The notes below the pieces were generated by a model that ran no database searches, was not told where the DNA came from, and saw only the letters and a list, made by a program, of their open reading frames with translations. The translations under genes and the position numbers were made by a program. Below are positions 10,376 to 21,649 of a DNA stretch of 64,000 nt, in pieces (within the stretch, counting starts at the first letter, position 1; each line of letters begins with the position of its first letter). Source of the DNA: Molossus alvarezi (Eukaryota > Chordata > Mammalia > Chiroptera > Molossidae); contig CM073905.1 of the NCBI GenBank assembly GCA_037176705.1, positions 34,070,986-34,134,985 of the forward strand, given 5' to 3'.

Positions 10376-11110
10376 CTCATAAATCGCCCCTCCATAAAGT
10401 TGCTTCTTTTTTTAGCATGATTGCCCCTAAATGACTCTCAGATACTGGTGACCATTTTTAAATGCATCCTGGCCCATCAGTGCCCAGGAGGAAATCGCTA
10501 ACACCAAAAGGGACAGAGGCCACTCTGGCATGGGGTTTATCTTAGCGCTGAGCCTCTGTTCTTGGTTCCCGCTGCAGCGTGGAGGTAGTTCAGCTGGGCA
10601 GAGGTTTTTCCCACATCAAATAACTCTAAATGGCCAGTAATTGGGAAGCCAGCATCCCCGGCTCAATGCAATCAAAGCACTCCTCACTCTGCCCCTTGAA
10701 CCAGCCCAACGACGCTGGTTGAGAGGTTCTGTAAAGAGCCCTGGAGCCGTCCTCAGGGCTGTCCAGGGACTCTCACCCGCCACCTGCAGGCACCTGTGCG
10801 CCAGCCTCTAAGCTGCTGTCCTAATTGGGGTGAGGATCATTAGGGCCAATTCTGGGATTCCTGGGCCTTTTGGAGAGAGAAGAAAGCCCCAGGCTTGAAC
10901 TGTCACTGATGTTCCCACAGATGAGTCCGCCTTCTGACCCAAAGGCAGAGCGGCCACGTGTCCTCACTCTAGGGGGCGCCACTCCAGTAGAATAAATACC
11001 ATGGGAAAGGTGCCCCGGAACTGGGTGGGCCACGGTGGCAGCCCCAGGTGAAGCATGGAACTGGGCACCAGCTGCAAAGGTTTCTGGCATTATTAACTAG
11101 AATAATCCCC
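10376..11110. other. No gene recognised; holds the CTCF-like site
   Basis: Moderately GC-rich non-coding sequence. The 89-residue minus frame at 10821-11090 has no family resemblance. Confidence 0.45.
10965..10981 (+). promoter_or_regulatory. CTCF-like site
   Basis: The sequence CACTCTAGGGGGCGCCA contains the AGGGGGCGC core of the CTCF consensus with good matches on the left side. It is about 4 kb from the CpG island on the PTPN11 side and lies in sequence without a recognised repeat. Confidence 0.4.
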
Positions 11111-11119
11111 AGAAGGCAT

Positions 11120-11560
11120 CTTTTTGTATGTTTGTTTGTTTACAGGCACTTTTTTTAGGTAAAATTCACCTAGCTTAAAATTAGCCATTTTAAAGCTTTC
11201 GATTGCCCTCATGTTGTGCAACCATCACCACCATCTAGTTCCAAAACATTTTTACCACCCAAAAAGGAAACCTATACCCATTAGGCAGCAACTCTGTCCC
11301 TTCTCCTCCCAGCCCCTGGCAACCACTGATCTACTTTCTGTCTCTGGGTTTACCTATTCTGAACAGTTCCTGTGGGTGGAATCATACAATATATGTGGTC
11401 CTTCATGTCTGGCTTTTACTTAGCCTCATGTCTTCAAGGTTCTTTCATCTTGTAGCAGGTGTCAGTATTTTCTTCCTTTTTATGGCTGCATAATATTCCA
11501 TTGTAAGGACACATACCTCCTTTTCTTGATCTGTTCATAAAGTGGTAAACAACTGGGTGA
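11120..11560 (-). mobile_element. Old LINE-1 (L1M) 3' end, minus strand
   Basis: AACCATCACCACCATCTAGT, CCCCTGGCAACCACTGATCT and CATAATATTCCATTGTA are the reversed L1M 3' UTR. Confidence 0.85.
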
Positions 11561-11644
11561 CAGGCCCCTTTAAGCCTGTAGCTCAGTCCTAGGTGAGCAG
11601 GACTCTGAGTTCCTGAAGGATGAGTCCATGCCATCTGAATTCTT

Positions 11645-12055
11645 CACGTTGCCCTCAGTCGGTTCTGCTGCTCTAACAAAATACCATAAACCAGGCGACT
11701 TAAACAACAGGACTTATTTCTCCCAGTTCTGGAGGCTGGAAGTCTGAGATCAGAGTGCCAGCAGAATTGAGATCCTGATGAGGGCCCTCGTCCTGGTCAT
11801 ATGCTCACATGGTCTTTCCTCGGTGCACATGCACGCCTGTGCGTGCACACACACACGCGCGCACACATGGAGATCTCATGTCTCTTCCTCTTCTTACAGG
11901 GACACTAATGTCATCATGAAGACCCCACTTTCATGTCCTAATCTAAGCTAATCACCTTCACAAAGCCCCCCTCCAAAAACCATCACACTGGGCATTAGGG
12001 TTTCCACCTATAGATTGGTGGGAGGGACACAAAATAGCAGTCTGTAGCACCTACC
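11645..12055 (-). mobile_element. MaLR-type LTR, minus strand
   Basis: CTAACAAAATACCATAAACC, CAGTTCTGGAGGCTGGAAGT and CCATCACACTGGGCATTAGG match a reversed MST/MLT-class LTR. A mixed CA/CG dinucleotide run is at 11845-11870. Confidence 0.7.
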
Positions 12056-12311
12056 TGATATTCGGCCACCCTACTCACGCCTAGTCTATGCATGTGGGAT
12101 ATACTCTCTAATACTGAAGGAAATGAAGGTGGAAGGAAGGAAGGGAGGGCAGTCATTGGACAAATAATAAAATGTTGTAAGGCTGCTATTATTTGTTCAA
12201 TAAATATTTAGAGGGTATTTCCTATGTGGCAGGCAGGGTCCATGCTGGAGGTGCAGCCGTGGACAAGTCTTCCTACCATAATAATCTTTACATTTCCCTC
12301 CTTCAACTTCT

Positions 12312-12514
12312 TTTTTTCTTTATTGATTATAGAGAGAGGAAGGGAGAGGGAGAGAGAGAGAGAAACATCAATGAGAGAGAACATCGACTGGCTACCTCCT
12401 GCATGCCCCCCCTGAGGACTGGCCCACAACCTGGGCATGTGCTCTAACCAGGAATCGAACCGGCAACCTCCTGGTGCAGGGTCGACGCTCACCCATGGAG
12501 CCACACCGGCCGGG
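12312..12514 (-). mobile_element. VES SINE, group A, minus strand
   Basis: Flanked by CAACTTCT at 12304-12311 and 12515-12522. Head and tail are complete. Confidence 0.92.
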
Positions 12515-12699
12515 CAACTTCTAATTTTTTAATTTCATAACTCCCCTTTCTCCTTCCATTCCCCAAACTGGCCTGGTCTCATCTCTCCCATCTCACACTT
12601 TGCTTCTATCCTGCCCCATAATTGTACCATTTCCTTTCCCCGCAAATTAGGTATTTGTTTGTTTTTACAAAAAAAAAAAAGATACTCCACTAAAAGGGC

Positions 12700-12990
12700 T
12701 GTGTAAAAGGCCAATAGGCCCAAGAACAGATATTCAAAACATTAATCATTAGGGAAATACAAATTAAAACCACAGTGACATATCACAACACTCCCGCTAG
12801 AATGGTTAAAATGAATAAGGCCGACAACATCAAGTGTTGGTGAGGACATAAAGCAACTGGAACTCTCAGACGTTGCTGGTGGGAATGCAAAATACGACAG
12901 TGACTTTGGAAAACAGCTTGCAGGCCCTTATAAAGTTAAAGGTGCCCTTACCACGGGCCTCAGCAATTTCACCCCCAGACTTCTACTGAA
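12700..12990 (+). mobile_element. Old LINE-1 (L1M) fragment
   Basis: CATTAATCATTAGGGAAATA and GTTGCTGGTGGGAATGCAAA belong to the L1 ORF2 3' end. Confidence 0.85.
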
Positions 12991-13022
12991 GAAACAGCAC
13001 TGGGTTTGAGTCCAGACCTTTT

Positions 13023-13123
13023 CTTTTTTCTTTTTTTTGGTACGTGCCCCTAGCGGGAACCGAACCCGGGACTCTCTGGTCCGCAGGCCGACACTCCAGC
13101 CACTGAGCCAAACCATCCAGGGC
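13023..13123 (-). mobile_element. VES SINE, group B, 5' part only, minus strand
   Basis: Only the tRNA-like head plus a T-rich tail (A-rich on its own strand) is present. A 17-bp duplication, TGAGTCCAGACCTTTTC and TGAGTGCAGACCTTTTC, flanks it, so the short copy inserted as such. Confidence 0.85.
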
Positions 13124-13137
13124 TGAGTGCAGACCTT

Positions 13138-13470
13138 TTCATTTTCCAGATGCGTGACCTTGAGTAAATGGTTCAGCCCCTCTGAACATCAGCTTCCTCT
13201 TCTATGAAACTGGGATAAGAATAACACTTCATTCATTCATTTAATTCATAGTTATTGTGCACATCTGTGAACCTGGCTCTGGGCATACAGTCGTGAATGA
13301 GACCGAGTTATCCTCAGAGAGGCTCACAATTTGGGAAGGAATGTAGGCACTGGCAGAGTGGGTACCATGGGGTGCTGAGTCAGACTGAGGAGCGAGGGAA
13401 GGCTCTTCTGGGGACACGGCCCATAAATAAAACCAGGACAGAGAAGCAGGTCGAAGGCCCTGTGGCCACA
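13138..13470 (+). mobile_element. MIR followed by L2 remnants
   Basis: MIR-like GCGTGACCTTGAGTAAATGG and CATCAGCTTCCTCTTC is followed by L2-like CATTCATTCATTTAATTCAT and GGGCATACAGTCGTGAATGA. Confidence 0.55.
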
Positions 13471-13721
13471 AAATCTCAGTGTGTCTGAGGAGCCGGAACA
13501 TTGAAGGAGGCAGCAGATAGGGACCCGACTACACCTGCGTGGTAGACCAGATGGGGAGGGTCTGCACTTGGAGGGCAGAAGGACAGGCCATTCCAGACTA
13601 GTGAGAGGTGGTTTTCATAAGCGAGGGAGCCCACATCTGAGCCTTGTCTTGGGTGCCACCAGAAAAGCGGGTCTCTGTCCAGCCAGCCAGAATCTTCCAA
13701 GTTTCTCCAGAGGCATCAACT

Positions 13722-13899
13722 GGGTTCAGCCACGTACATGGAACAGATGGTCTCTCAACAGCGCTGCGTCTTTGCAATGGCTCGGGCTGTGGGATGGTGG
13801 GCGGAACGGGACATGCCAAGCGCAGGGGAGGGTCAGGAGCCTCTGATTGGCACGGGCCAGTGTGAGGGTAAACCTGCTGTCGCATCCTCTCCATGACCC
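13722..13899 (+). repeat. Diverged duplicated block, copy 1
   Basis: It shares ordered segments with 14468-14657: GGGTTCAG near the start, CAGATGGTCTC, and GGAGCCTCTGA in the second half, then GAGGGT and a CATGACC/GATGACC end. I recognise no repeat family. Confidence 0.6.
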
Positions 13900-14467
13900 C
13901 TCCAACTCTCCGCCCTTTGCACCGGCTCTCAGGATCTTAGCGCCCCTTCCTCTGTGTGCCCGGGGAGGCGGGCACGGGCTTCTGTTAGCGTGCAGGTGGC
14001 TTCTGTGGCCCTGTCTGGCTGCACCGGAGGTAGATGCCGCAGCCACAGTGTAGGCACAGGTAAGTGAAAACACAGATTAAGATAATGATTCTCAAAATGA
14101 GTAACAATTTTTTTTTACCAAGAGCCCCGTGATCTGAGCCACTGATTTATGAAGTCCCCTGGGCCGGGGGCCGTCTCTCTCTGGGGGCTCACCTGTGTCC
14201 GTGCACGACTGAATACAGGTGGTGCCTCAGCCGGCTCAGCAGGCGTGGACACACAACGCGCCGTTTGCATCTCGGCACAGGTGCCTCCTTGCAGGGCAGT
14301 AGTCATGGTCAGGCCAGTCTGGAAGACAGCTTTTCTCTTTAGAGACATCTCCGTGTTCAGTAAGGACAGCCTTTGTGGGCTCTCACTGAAGGCTTGCTGG
14401 GTGACTTGAGGGAGGACTTTCGTCTGTGTGCTATAGTGTCCTCCAGGCCAGCGGAGGGGACACAGAC
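13900..14467. other. No gene recognised; spacer between duplicated blocks
   Basis: GC-rich sequence around 13900-14060, then ordinary non-coding sequence. Short frames on both strands are not recognisable. Confidence 0.4.
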
Positions 14468-14657
14468 GGGTTCAGTCACGTATACCATCCAGATGGTCTC
14501 AACAACACATTGCGCTTTTGAGGCCGTGTCCTTGGAAGGGCTCCAGCTGTTAGATGATGGACAGAGTGGACATTCTAAGGGCAGGGATGGGGGAGGAGCC
14601 TCTGAGTGTCTAGGTCCAGCTTGAGGGTCAACCAGTGGTCATGTCCTCCTGATGACC
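14468..14657 (+). repeat. Diverged duplicated block, copy 2
   Basis: Same order of shared segments as 13722-13899 with many substitutions and small indels. The offset between copies is about 746 bp. Confidence 0.6.
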
Positions 14658-14984
14658 TTACACCCTGAGACAAAGGTGTCAGTGCAAATAATTGGGGGGG
14701 GGTGGTCTCAGGAAGCACTGGTAGAGGAGGGGAAGCAAGTAGAGAGCATATCACTAAGCAGCTTACCTTTGGGCAACAGGGCCCAAACTCCCCTCAATGC
14801 AATCCCCAACCAAGGGGCGAGGGATCCGGGGTATTATCCCTCCAACCATCATCAGTCGCTGGTTGAGACAAGCTGTGGGAGGAGGGGCTCTAACTCCTGA
14901 CAAGTCTAGCCTGCCCCTGTAAATGGCCAGATAAAAGCCCTCAGGCTGAGTCTTAGGTGTGACTGTTGGAAGCTGTCAGAGTCC

Positions 14985-15420
14985 CTAGAAGTGACTATGT
15001 GTGTGCCTGGGGGATATGAGCAGGGCACCCAGACATCTGCTACAAGAAGTCATTGAAGGATTTTCAGCAGAGTGATGTCAAAGCTCTGGTTTTGGGTGGA
15101 GAATAGACTGTAGATAACAGAAACAGAAGCACGAGTCCAGCTCGGAGCCTCCTGGCCGTGGTCCAGGCAGGAGATGGCTGAGGTTTGGATCAGGATACTG
15201 GTAGTGAGCGTGGAGAGAAGTGGGACATTTTGACATAAATTTGGAAGTAGGAACTGCAGGGCTCAGTGATTCATCGGATGTGGGGATGAGGGAGAGGGAG
15301 CTGTCAAGGATAGGTCCTAAGTCTCTGGCTTTAAAGACCATGTGGATGAAGACGCTATTCCCTGAGCAGAATTGGAGGAAGAGGATGCTGGTGGAATTTG
15401 ATTCAATTCCATGAGCTCTT
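14985..15420 (+). mobile_element. L2 LINE remnant
   Basis: TTCAGCAGAGTGATGTCAAA, GGAGAATAGACTGTAG and GATGAGGGAGAGGGAGCTGT follow the order of the L2 3' region. Confidence 0.65.
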
Positions 15421-15539
15421 GTGCACCTGACCCAGGGTTTTCCCCATGCTGGGCTGTCAGTAGGGTTCTGTTTTTCCTTCAACTTTCATGGTCTTTGAAG
15501 ACAAGATCAAAACCTGCTGGGGCCTAGGACAAATGAATT

Positions 15540-15699
15540 TGGAACATGCTGACAGGTGTGAAGGGAAATCTCATTGTAGTTTTGATTTGCATTTCCCTAA
15601 AAGCTAATGAAGTTGAGCATCTTTTCATATATCTTTTGGCCATTTGCATGTCTACTTGGGAGAAGTGTCCAATCAGATCCTCTGCACTCTTTTAAAATT
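15540..15699 (-). mobile_element. LINE-1 3' part, left of SINE
   Basis: GTTTTGATTTGCATTTCCCT and GCATCTTTTCATATATCTTT are reversed L1 ORF2 3' sequence. It continues beyond the inserted SINE at 15700-15933. Confidence 0.85.
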
Positions 15700-15933
15700 T
15701 TTTACTCTCACCTGAGACCCTATTTTTTGTTCAGATAGAGTGGGCGGGAGGGAGAGGAAGGGAGAGAGAGAAACATCGATGTGAAAGGGACACATGGAGT
15801 GGCTGCCTCCCGCACGACCCAACCAGGGCTGGGGACAAACTGCAACCAAAGTACGTGCCCTTAGAGGGAATCGAACCTGGGTCTCTCTGGACAACAGGCC
15901 AACGCTCAAACCGCTGAGCCAAACCGGCCAGGT
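15700..15933 (-). mobile_element. VES SINE, group B, nested in L1
   Basis: Complete reversed group B copy, ending CTGAGCCAAACCGGCCAGG, inserted in the L1 at 15540-16690 and therefore younger than it. Confidence 0.92.
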
Positions 15934-16690
15934 TGTACATTTTTCAATTGGATTATTTGTTTGGTGTTCAGTTGTATGAGTTCTTTATATATTTTGGATA
16001 TTAACCCCATGTCGAAGCTGTTGTTTGCAAATATCTTATCCCATTTGATGGGTTGCCTTTTTGTTTTGTTACCAGTTTCTTTTGCTGTGCAGAAGCTTTT
16101 TAGTTTGATATAGTACCATTCATTTATTTTTACCTTTACTTCCCTTGCCTTTGGGTCAAATTCATAAAATGTTCTCTGACCAAGGTCCATAAATTAAGAA
16201 TCTATGTTTTCTTCTATGTAATTCATTGTTTCAGATGTTATATTTAGGCCTTTGATCAACTTTGAAATTATTTTTGTACATGGGTATAAACTGTAATCTA
16301 GTTTCATCCTTTTGCACATGGCTTTCCAATTTTCTCAGCACCATTTATTGAAGAAGCTTTCTTTTCTCCCTTGTGTATTTTTGGCTCCTTTGTCAAAAAT
16401 TATTTGCCCATAAACATGTGGTTTTATATCTGGGCTCTCAATTCTATTCCATTGGTCTGTGTGCCTGTTTTTCTGCCAATGCCATGCTGTTTTTATTATC
16501 GTAGCTCTGTAGTGTAATTTGAAGTCAGGCAGTGTGATACCTCCAGTTTCATTCTTTTTTTCTCAGGATTGCTTTGGCTATTCAGGGTCTTTTGTGGTTC
16601 CATACAAATCTGATTTTTTTGTTGTTCTATTTCTTTAAAAAGTGACATTGGGATTTTGATGGGGATTGCATTAACTGTATTTGTTTATTG
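15934..16690 (-). mobile_element. LINE-1 ORF2 C-terminal region
   Basis: The minus frame at 15906-16190 has [20 protein letters not shown] and KWDKIFANN, typical of the L1 ORF2 C-terminal half. The coding frame is open only in short pieces, so the copy is dead. Confidence 0.9.
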
Positions 16691-17049
16691 TTTCTAACAG
16701 TTTTTTGCAATGTGCTTTTAATTCATGTTTTAATGGCTCAGAGTTTTTCTCTTGACACATGGCCCACAAATAAAAATGGGAGAACAAACATTTGGGATTT
16801 ATTCCAGGAGATTTGAATCAGTCACTCATGTATTTAACAGACATAGCATTCAGTGTTTTGGAGGCAAATGGTGGAAAGAAAGCTAAATCATATGGGCAGA
16901 GATGAAATGGGTCACAACCAAGAAAAAAACTGCACTGGGCGGGGGGTCAGAAATGGGGTGATTATGTCCACATGTGGCTTCACTGGAAATATGGGGCCAT
17001 GGAATGGTATAGTAGATGTAGAAATGAAGAGACATGCAGAATTATCTGA
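16691..17049. other. No gene recognised
   Basis: AT-rich interval between two L1 pieces of opposite strand. Confidence 0.4.
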
Positions 17050-17400
17050 AGAGGGGTGCAAATTGGTACAGCCACATTGGGAAACTGGCAACATCTATTA
17101 GAACGAAGCTGACGTATACACTCTAATCCAGCAACTCCAGCCTAGGCATATTCCAAAGAGAAAAGTGTCCATCTCTTCACTAAAAGACACATGTGAGAAT
17201 GTTCCAGGTGATACTAGTCATAATTGTAAAAAATCAAGACAAAACAAATAAACTGCAAACAACCCAAATGCCTGCCAACAGAGGAATGGGTGAATGCAGT
17301 TTGGGATATTTAGGCAATGGAGTGGCGCACTGTACAACAATGTAAATAAATGGTCTAAACCACAAGTGATACCGTGGACGCTTCCCACACAAAGTCACAA
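17050..17400 (+). mobile_element. Old LINE-1 (L1M) fragment
   Basis: ATTGGTACAGCCACATTGGG, TCCAGCAACTCCAGCCTAGG and CAACCCAAATGCCTGCCAAC are L1 3'-end marks in eroded form. Confidence 0.75.
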
Positions 17401-17429
17401 TTCTAGTAATAACCCTTTGTATTCGGACG

Positions 17430-17600
17430 TGCTGTTCAATAATTCCCTCATTGGGGAAACAATGAGTAGTTACTACTCAGACAGACACTGTTCTAGGTTC
17501 TGGAGATACAGACAGTAAACAGAACCACCCCAAACCCCTTGCCCTCATGGAGCTTCCATTCTAGTGGGAGGAACACACAGCAAACAAGCCCTCTATCTGA
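17430..17600 (+). mobile_element. L2 LINE remnant
   Basis: GTTCTAGGTTCTGGAGATAC and CCCTCATGGAGCTTCCATTC are L2 3'-region segments. Confidence 0.75.
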
Positions 17601-19190
17601 AGTCTCTGAACACGTTTTGGGTTTGGGGTTTTTTAACAAAATCAAAAAACTTAATGACCAAGATTGAACTGAATGAATATCATGCTTTAAACCTGAAGTT
17701 GATGGAGCTCTGTAGAGAGGGGTGATCCTTGATTGGACATCAAGGGACTAAAGAGTCTCCTAGAAGTATATGGAAGATGTTGTCTGCCTGGGGAATTTTC
17801 TGGGGAGATGGTCCAAGGCATTGTCGGATTCTTAAAAAGGTCATTGACCCAAAAGGAGTTCGGAATCCCCAGGTTCTGCAATCTTGCTTATGGGGATTCA
17901 TAACACTTTCAGACACTTTCAGACTCATGCCTACAATCAGTGGGGATCAAGTGCATCTTGTTCAGTTTGCTCACTGTTATTTCTCTGAACTGTAAATGTG
18001 CAACATGTCCTACTTGTCGCTTGTAAATGCTGCCAAAGATTGTTCCGTGTCACGGTGATTGCTTCCACCACCACTCACCTGACATGGGGCACACGCCTCT
18101 CTCCCATTTCTTGCCGTTCCCTAGAGGCTGCTGGGAATCTCTCTGCAAAGTGTTTGTTCCTTCTAAAGGGTTTGAGAACTGTACAAAGTGGGTCAAGTGG
18201 TACCAACAGTTCAATACTCCTGAATTGCTACCGACCCCGTTTTCGGTGCAGCAAGAATGCCTGTTAAAAATCGCCTCCGGGATACGACAAAAGGGATTGT
18301 TTGAGCTTTAATCCATCACTGATCTTCCTCTTCCCCCTGCAATAATAGTCATCTATCTTTGATAAAAAAGAGGAGAGTGAAACATACTTATTACGATCAT
18401 GGAAAAATACCTGTTTTCTGGCAAGATATTTCATGCTTCTGTACCCTTGGAAGTTCCTCTCAAATTTTTTTCCTATCACTCACCATAACTAAGATGTCAG
18501 TCTCAGGGTAAACAGGCAAGATGAAGTGAGGGGGGAGGGAGGAAGGGTGGAATGTTGCCATGGTAACAAAGGATTTCAGTGATGAGTATCCATGGTGATT
18601 GTTGCTAAATTCTGAGAGGTTTTAAATGCTTTATTTAAAATACATAACAACTGTGCAGCTGCTGAGGATGTGGTGAGGGCAAGCGGGGAATGGGCTGTTT
18701 GCACTTCCATGGAAACGAACTTGGTGTAGTTCAGAGGAAGAAGTCCAGTGGTTTCAGGACAGACATGCTCCCAGTGTGATGCTATTTAGCAGTTATCAAG
18801 GACTGCTATCCCTCCACCACCGAATGCTCTCACACCTCTCAGTCCCATTTATACCTCCATCGATCGCCTACTCGACAGGGTAACACCTGAGATAAATTCA
18901 GGCAGAAACCAGCCCCCACCCTGCTCCTTCCCTGGGCCTGCTGCCCCCACCACTGCCTTGGAATAGAAACACACAGAGCTCTGAGCAGAACTGAGAATTC
19001 ACAAGAGGCGAACCTCATTGGAAGCTTAGAATGGGTGCTGGGGACTGCAAAGCAGGGACTATTTCTCTTTTCATCTGCAAACTCATGTGCAAGGTGAGTT
19101 GGGGAAACCGGACTAGAACTCAGGTCTTCTCATTTCTAATCCAGAGTTCACTTGTTCTCCCTTTGTATTAGAATGAACTTTGGCTGTGAA
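17601..19190. other. Repeat-poor non-coding stretch; holds the RFX X-box
   Basis: There is no SINE or LINE recognisable over 1.6 kb, which is unusual in this window. Frames of 88-94 residues at 17729-18311 on the plus strand show no domain I recognise and no splice context. It may be regulatory sequence. Confidence 0.45.
18554..18567. promoter_or_regulatory. RFX X-box palindrome
   Basis: GTTGCCATGGTAAC is an inverted repeat of two RFX half-sites (GTTGCC and GTTACC) with a 2-bp gap, close to the ideal X-box. It lies in a repeat-poor stretch of the PTPN11-RPH3A interval. Confidence 0.5.
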
Positions 19191-19421
19191 CAGCAAAGAC
19201 CCAACAAACAGGAACTTTAACAAGTTGGAAGCTTATTTCTTTTACAAAATAATAATAATAATAGGCTCAGGGAGCCAGGCTCCTTCTATCTGTAGACTCC
19301 ATTCTCATGGTCACCCCATTATCCATATGGCTGCCTAATTCCAGCCATCCCATCCAAATTCCAACCAACAGGAAAGTGGAAGAGATGAAATTAAGACAAA
19401 GAACCCAATAGTCATCTTTTT

Positions 19422-19628
19422 TTTTTCTTTATTGATTTTAGAGAGAGAGAAAGGGAGAGGGAGAGATGAAAACATGGATGAGAGAGAACATGGATTGGCT
19501 GCCTCCTGCATGCCCCGCACTGGGGATCGGGCCCACAACCTGGGCATGTGTTTTGACCGGGAATCAAACCAGCCACCTCTTGGTGCATGGGTCGATGCTC
19601 AACCACTGAGCCACACCGGCCGGGCCCC
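19422..19628 (-). mobile_element. VES SINE, group A, minus strand
   Basis: ATAGTCATCTTTT flanks it at 19409-19421 and 19629-19641. Confidence 0.93.
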
Positions 19629-19641
19629 ATAGTCATCTTTT

Positions 19642-20284
19642 AAAGAAGGTTCCTGAAAGCCACTATCTGACACCCCACTGCCCTATACATCATCTCTCCA
19701 GGGCCTCACCTAGCTGCAAAGGAGGGAGGGAAAAAAGAATAGAAAGGGAACCTGTCCCTGTCCAATCATGTAAAGTGGACTGTGGTGATTCTTGAGACGG
19801 TACATATTCACCTTGAGAGAAGCCCATCCCTTTCCCTTCCTAATTACGACCAAGAGAAAGTCTCGAGTTCTGAACACCTCTCTCCACTCGCTATTGTCTC
19901 CTTTTAACAAAGAGAGAGCAGGTCTCAGCCCCAGAATCTAAATATCCTTTAATATCCCAAAATACTCAACCCAATGTGCAGAGCAAATGTTAACTTTTGC
20001 TTTACATGAGTCACTGTCTTACCAACCACAGTTGCCTTCCTAGAGTTTCATTACGTTGTTTCCTTGCCTTGTATTACTTTTTGTTTACTTTCCATTTGGG
20101 TGAGTAATAAGATTTTTCCTTTACACTTGTGCGCTCCAATGAAAGAAACGTCTTTGTATCTTTGAAAGCGAATCGATTTGAGGGGGTGGGGAAATGAAGT
20201 AAACAATAGTACAGGTGGTATGTGGATATGTTGAAAGCGTGACTGAAATGTGGGACACACAGATTTGGTGGGAAATGCAACTGC
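19642..20284. other. No gene recognised
   Basis: Ordinary non-coding sequence. Three overlapping minus frames here (up to 139 residues) share no recognisable motif. Confidence 0.45.
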
Positions 20285-20400
20285 TGGCGTTGAAGGACGA
20301 CTGAATTCTAATTGCAGTTCTGCCACTGACTTGCTGTGTGTCCTTAGACAAGTCGCTTCACCTCTCTGGGCCTCTGTTTCCTTACATGTCAATGGAAGAA
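20285..20400 (+). mobile_element. MIR SINE fragment
   Basis: TCTGCCACTGACTTGCTGTG and GGGCCTCTGTTTCCTTACAT are MIR core. Confidence 0.8.
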
Positions 20401-21064
20401 AACTGGACTCCATGGTTGTTAAGATCCCTGCTGTAAATGAAGGACTTCTAGGCTCCACAGAGGACCCCAAATATAATTCCCGAGGACCCAGGACATCACT
20501 TTTCTAGTGCCGCCAGCTTCTCTTGGGGGAGTGTGGGAGAAGGCATGCAGCAGCGAACACGGCTCAGCCATGGAGATTAGTATGTATTCAGAGCATTGCA
20601 AATAAATAAAGATTCTTAAGCCAGTGGAGAGCCATCTCCCAAACATGCAAAATTAGACTTAATTATTTTTAAAACAATACATCTCTTAATTTGCAAATGA
20701 GTAGAAGAGAAATGCTAAGCAGGGTCTTATTTGGGATGCTAACGACAGTCGCGTTTTAATTGAAGATTCTCATATGCGCTCTTCACACTTCCCCTCAACT
20801 GTTTATTAATAACTCTGCCTTTTCCTTGAGTTTAAATGATCCCTAAATATTAAACCTGGTGTGCAGAGCAGATGCTAACTTTTGTTTTACATGAGTCACT
20901 GGTCTTATTATAACCCCAAACCAGGACCCATTTCTCATTTTCTCAGGAAATGCCAGGAGATGGTCTACTTTGGAGTGCTAACTTCCAGCCAGAGAGGGAC
21001 ACAGACCCACTGTCCCTTAGACATGACAACACCTGAGTGCCCAGGCATATCAAGATGTGCACGT
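20401..21064. other. No gene recognised
   Basis: AT-rich non-coding sequence without an identified repeat. Confidence 0.4.
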
Positions 21065-21078
21065 GAAAACCCCAGTGA

Positions 21079-21250
21079 CCTCGGCAGGTGTGGTTCAGCA
21101 GTTAGAGCGTCGGCCTATGGACCAGCGAGTCCCGGGTTCGATTCCAGCCAAGACCACATACCTTGGATGCGGTTCATCCCCGGCCCCGGTTGGGGTTATG
21201 TGGGTAACAACCAGTCAATGTCTTCAGGTGAGGATTTAAAAAAAAAAGAG
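21079..21250 (+). mobile_element. VES SINE, group B-like, first of a pair
   Basis: Head, B box GGTTCGATTCC and a shortened tail (CTTCAGGTGAGGAT then A run). GAAAACCCCAGTGA stands directly before it. Confidence 0.88.
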
Positions 21251-21496
21251 CCCTGGCCAGTTTGGCTCAGAGGTTAGAGCGTTGGCCTGCGGTCCTGAGA
21301 GACCCGGGTTTGGTTCCCGCTAAGGGCATGTACCTCAGGTGCAGTTTGTCCCCGGCCCTGGTTGGGTTGTGCGGGTGGCATCCACTCGATGTGTCCCTTT
21401 CACGTTGATATTTCTCTGTCTCTCCCTTCCACTCTATCTGAACAACAAAATGGAAAAATGTCCTCAGGTGAGGATAAAAAAAAAAAAAGAAAGAAA
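21251..21496 (+). mobile_element. VES SINE, group B, second of a pair
   Basis: It begins in the A-tail of the previous copy. GAAAACCCCAATGA follows at 21497-21510, matching the duplication in front of the first copy, so both lie within one target duplication. Confidence 0.92.
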
Positions 21497-21649
21497 GAAA
21501 ACCCCAATGAGGTACCACAATTTTATACCCACACATTGGAGAAAACTGAAATGTCTGATTATAGCAAGTGCTGGCCAGGCTGTGGAATTCTAATAGATAA
21601 GAAGGCAGTCCAGGAAGGCAGTGTGTGTGATGGACAGAACGATAGCCTT

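Noticed and set aside
18027..18311. 94-residue plus frame in the repeat-poor stretch
   Set aside because: Looks plausible in composition but no domain or exon signals are seen; listed as non-coding.
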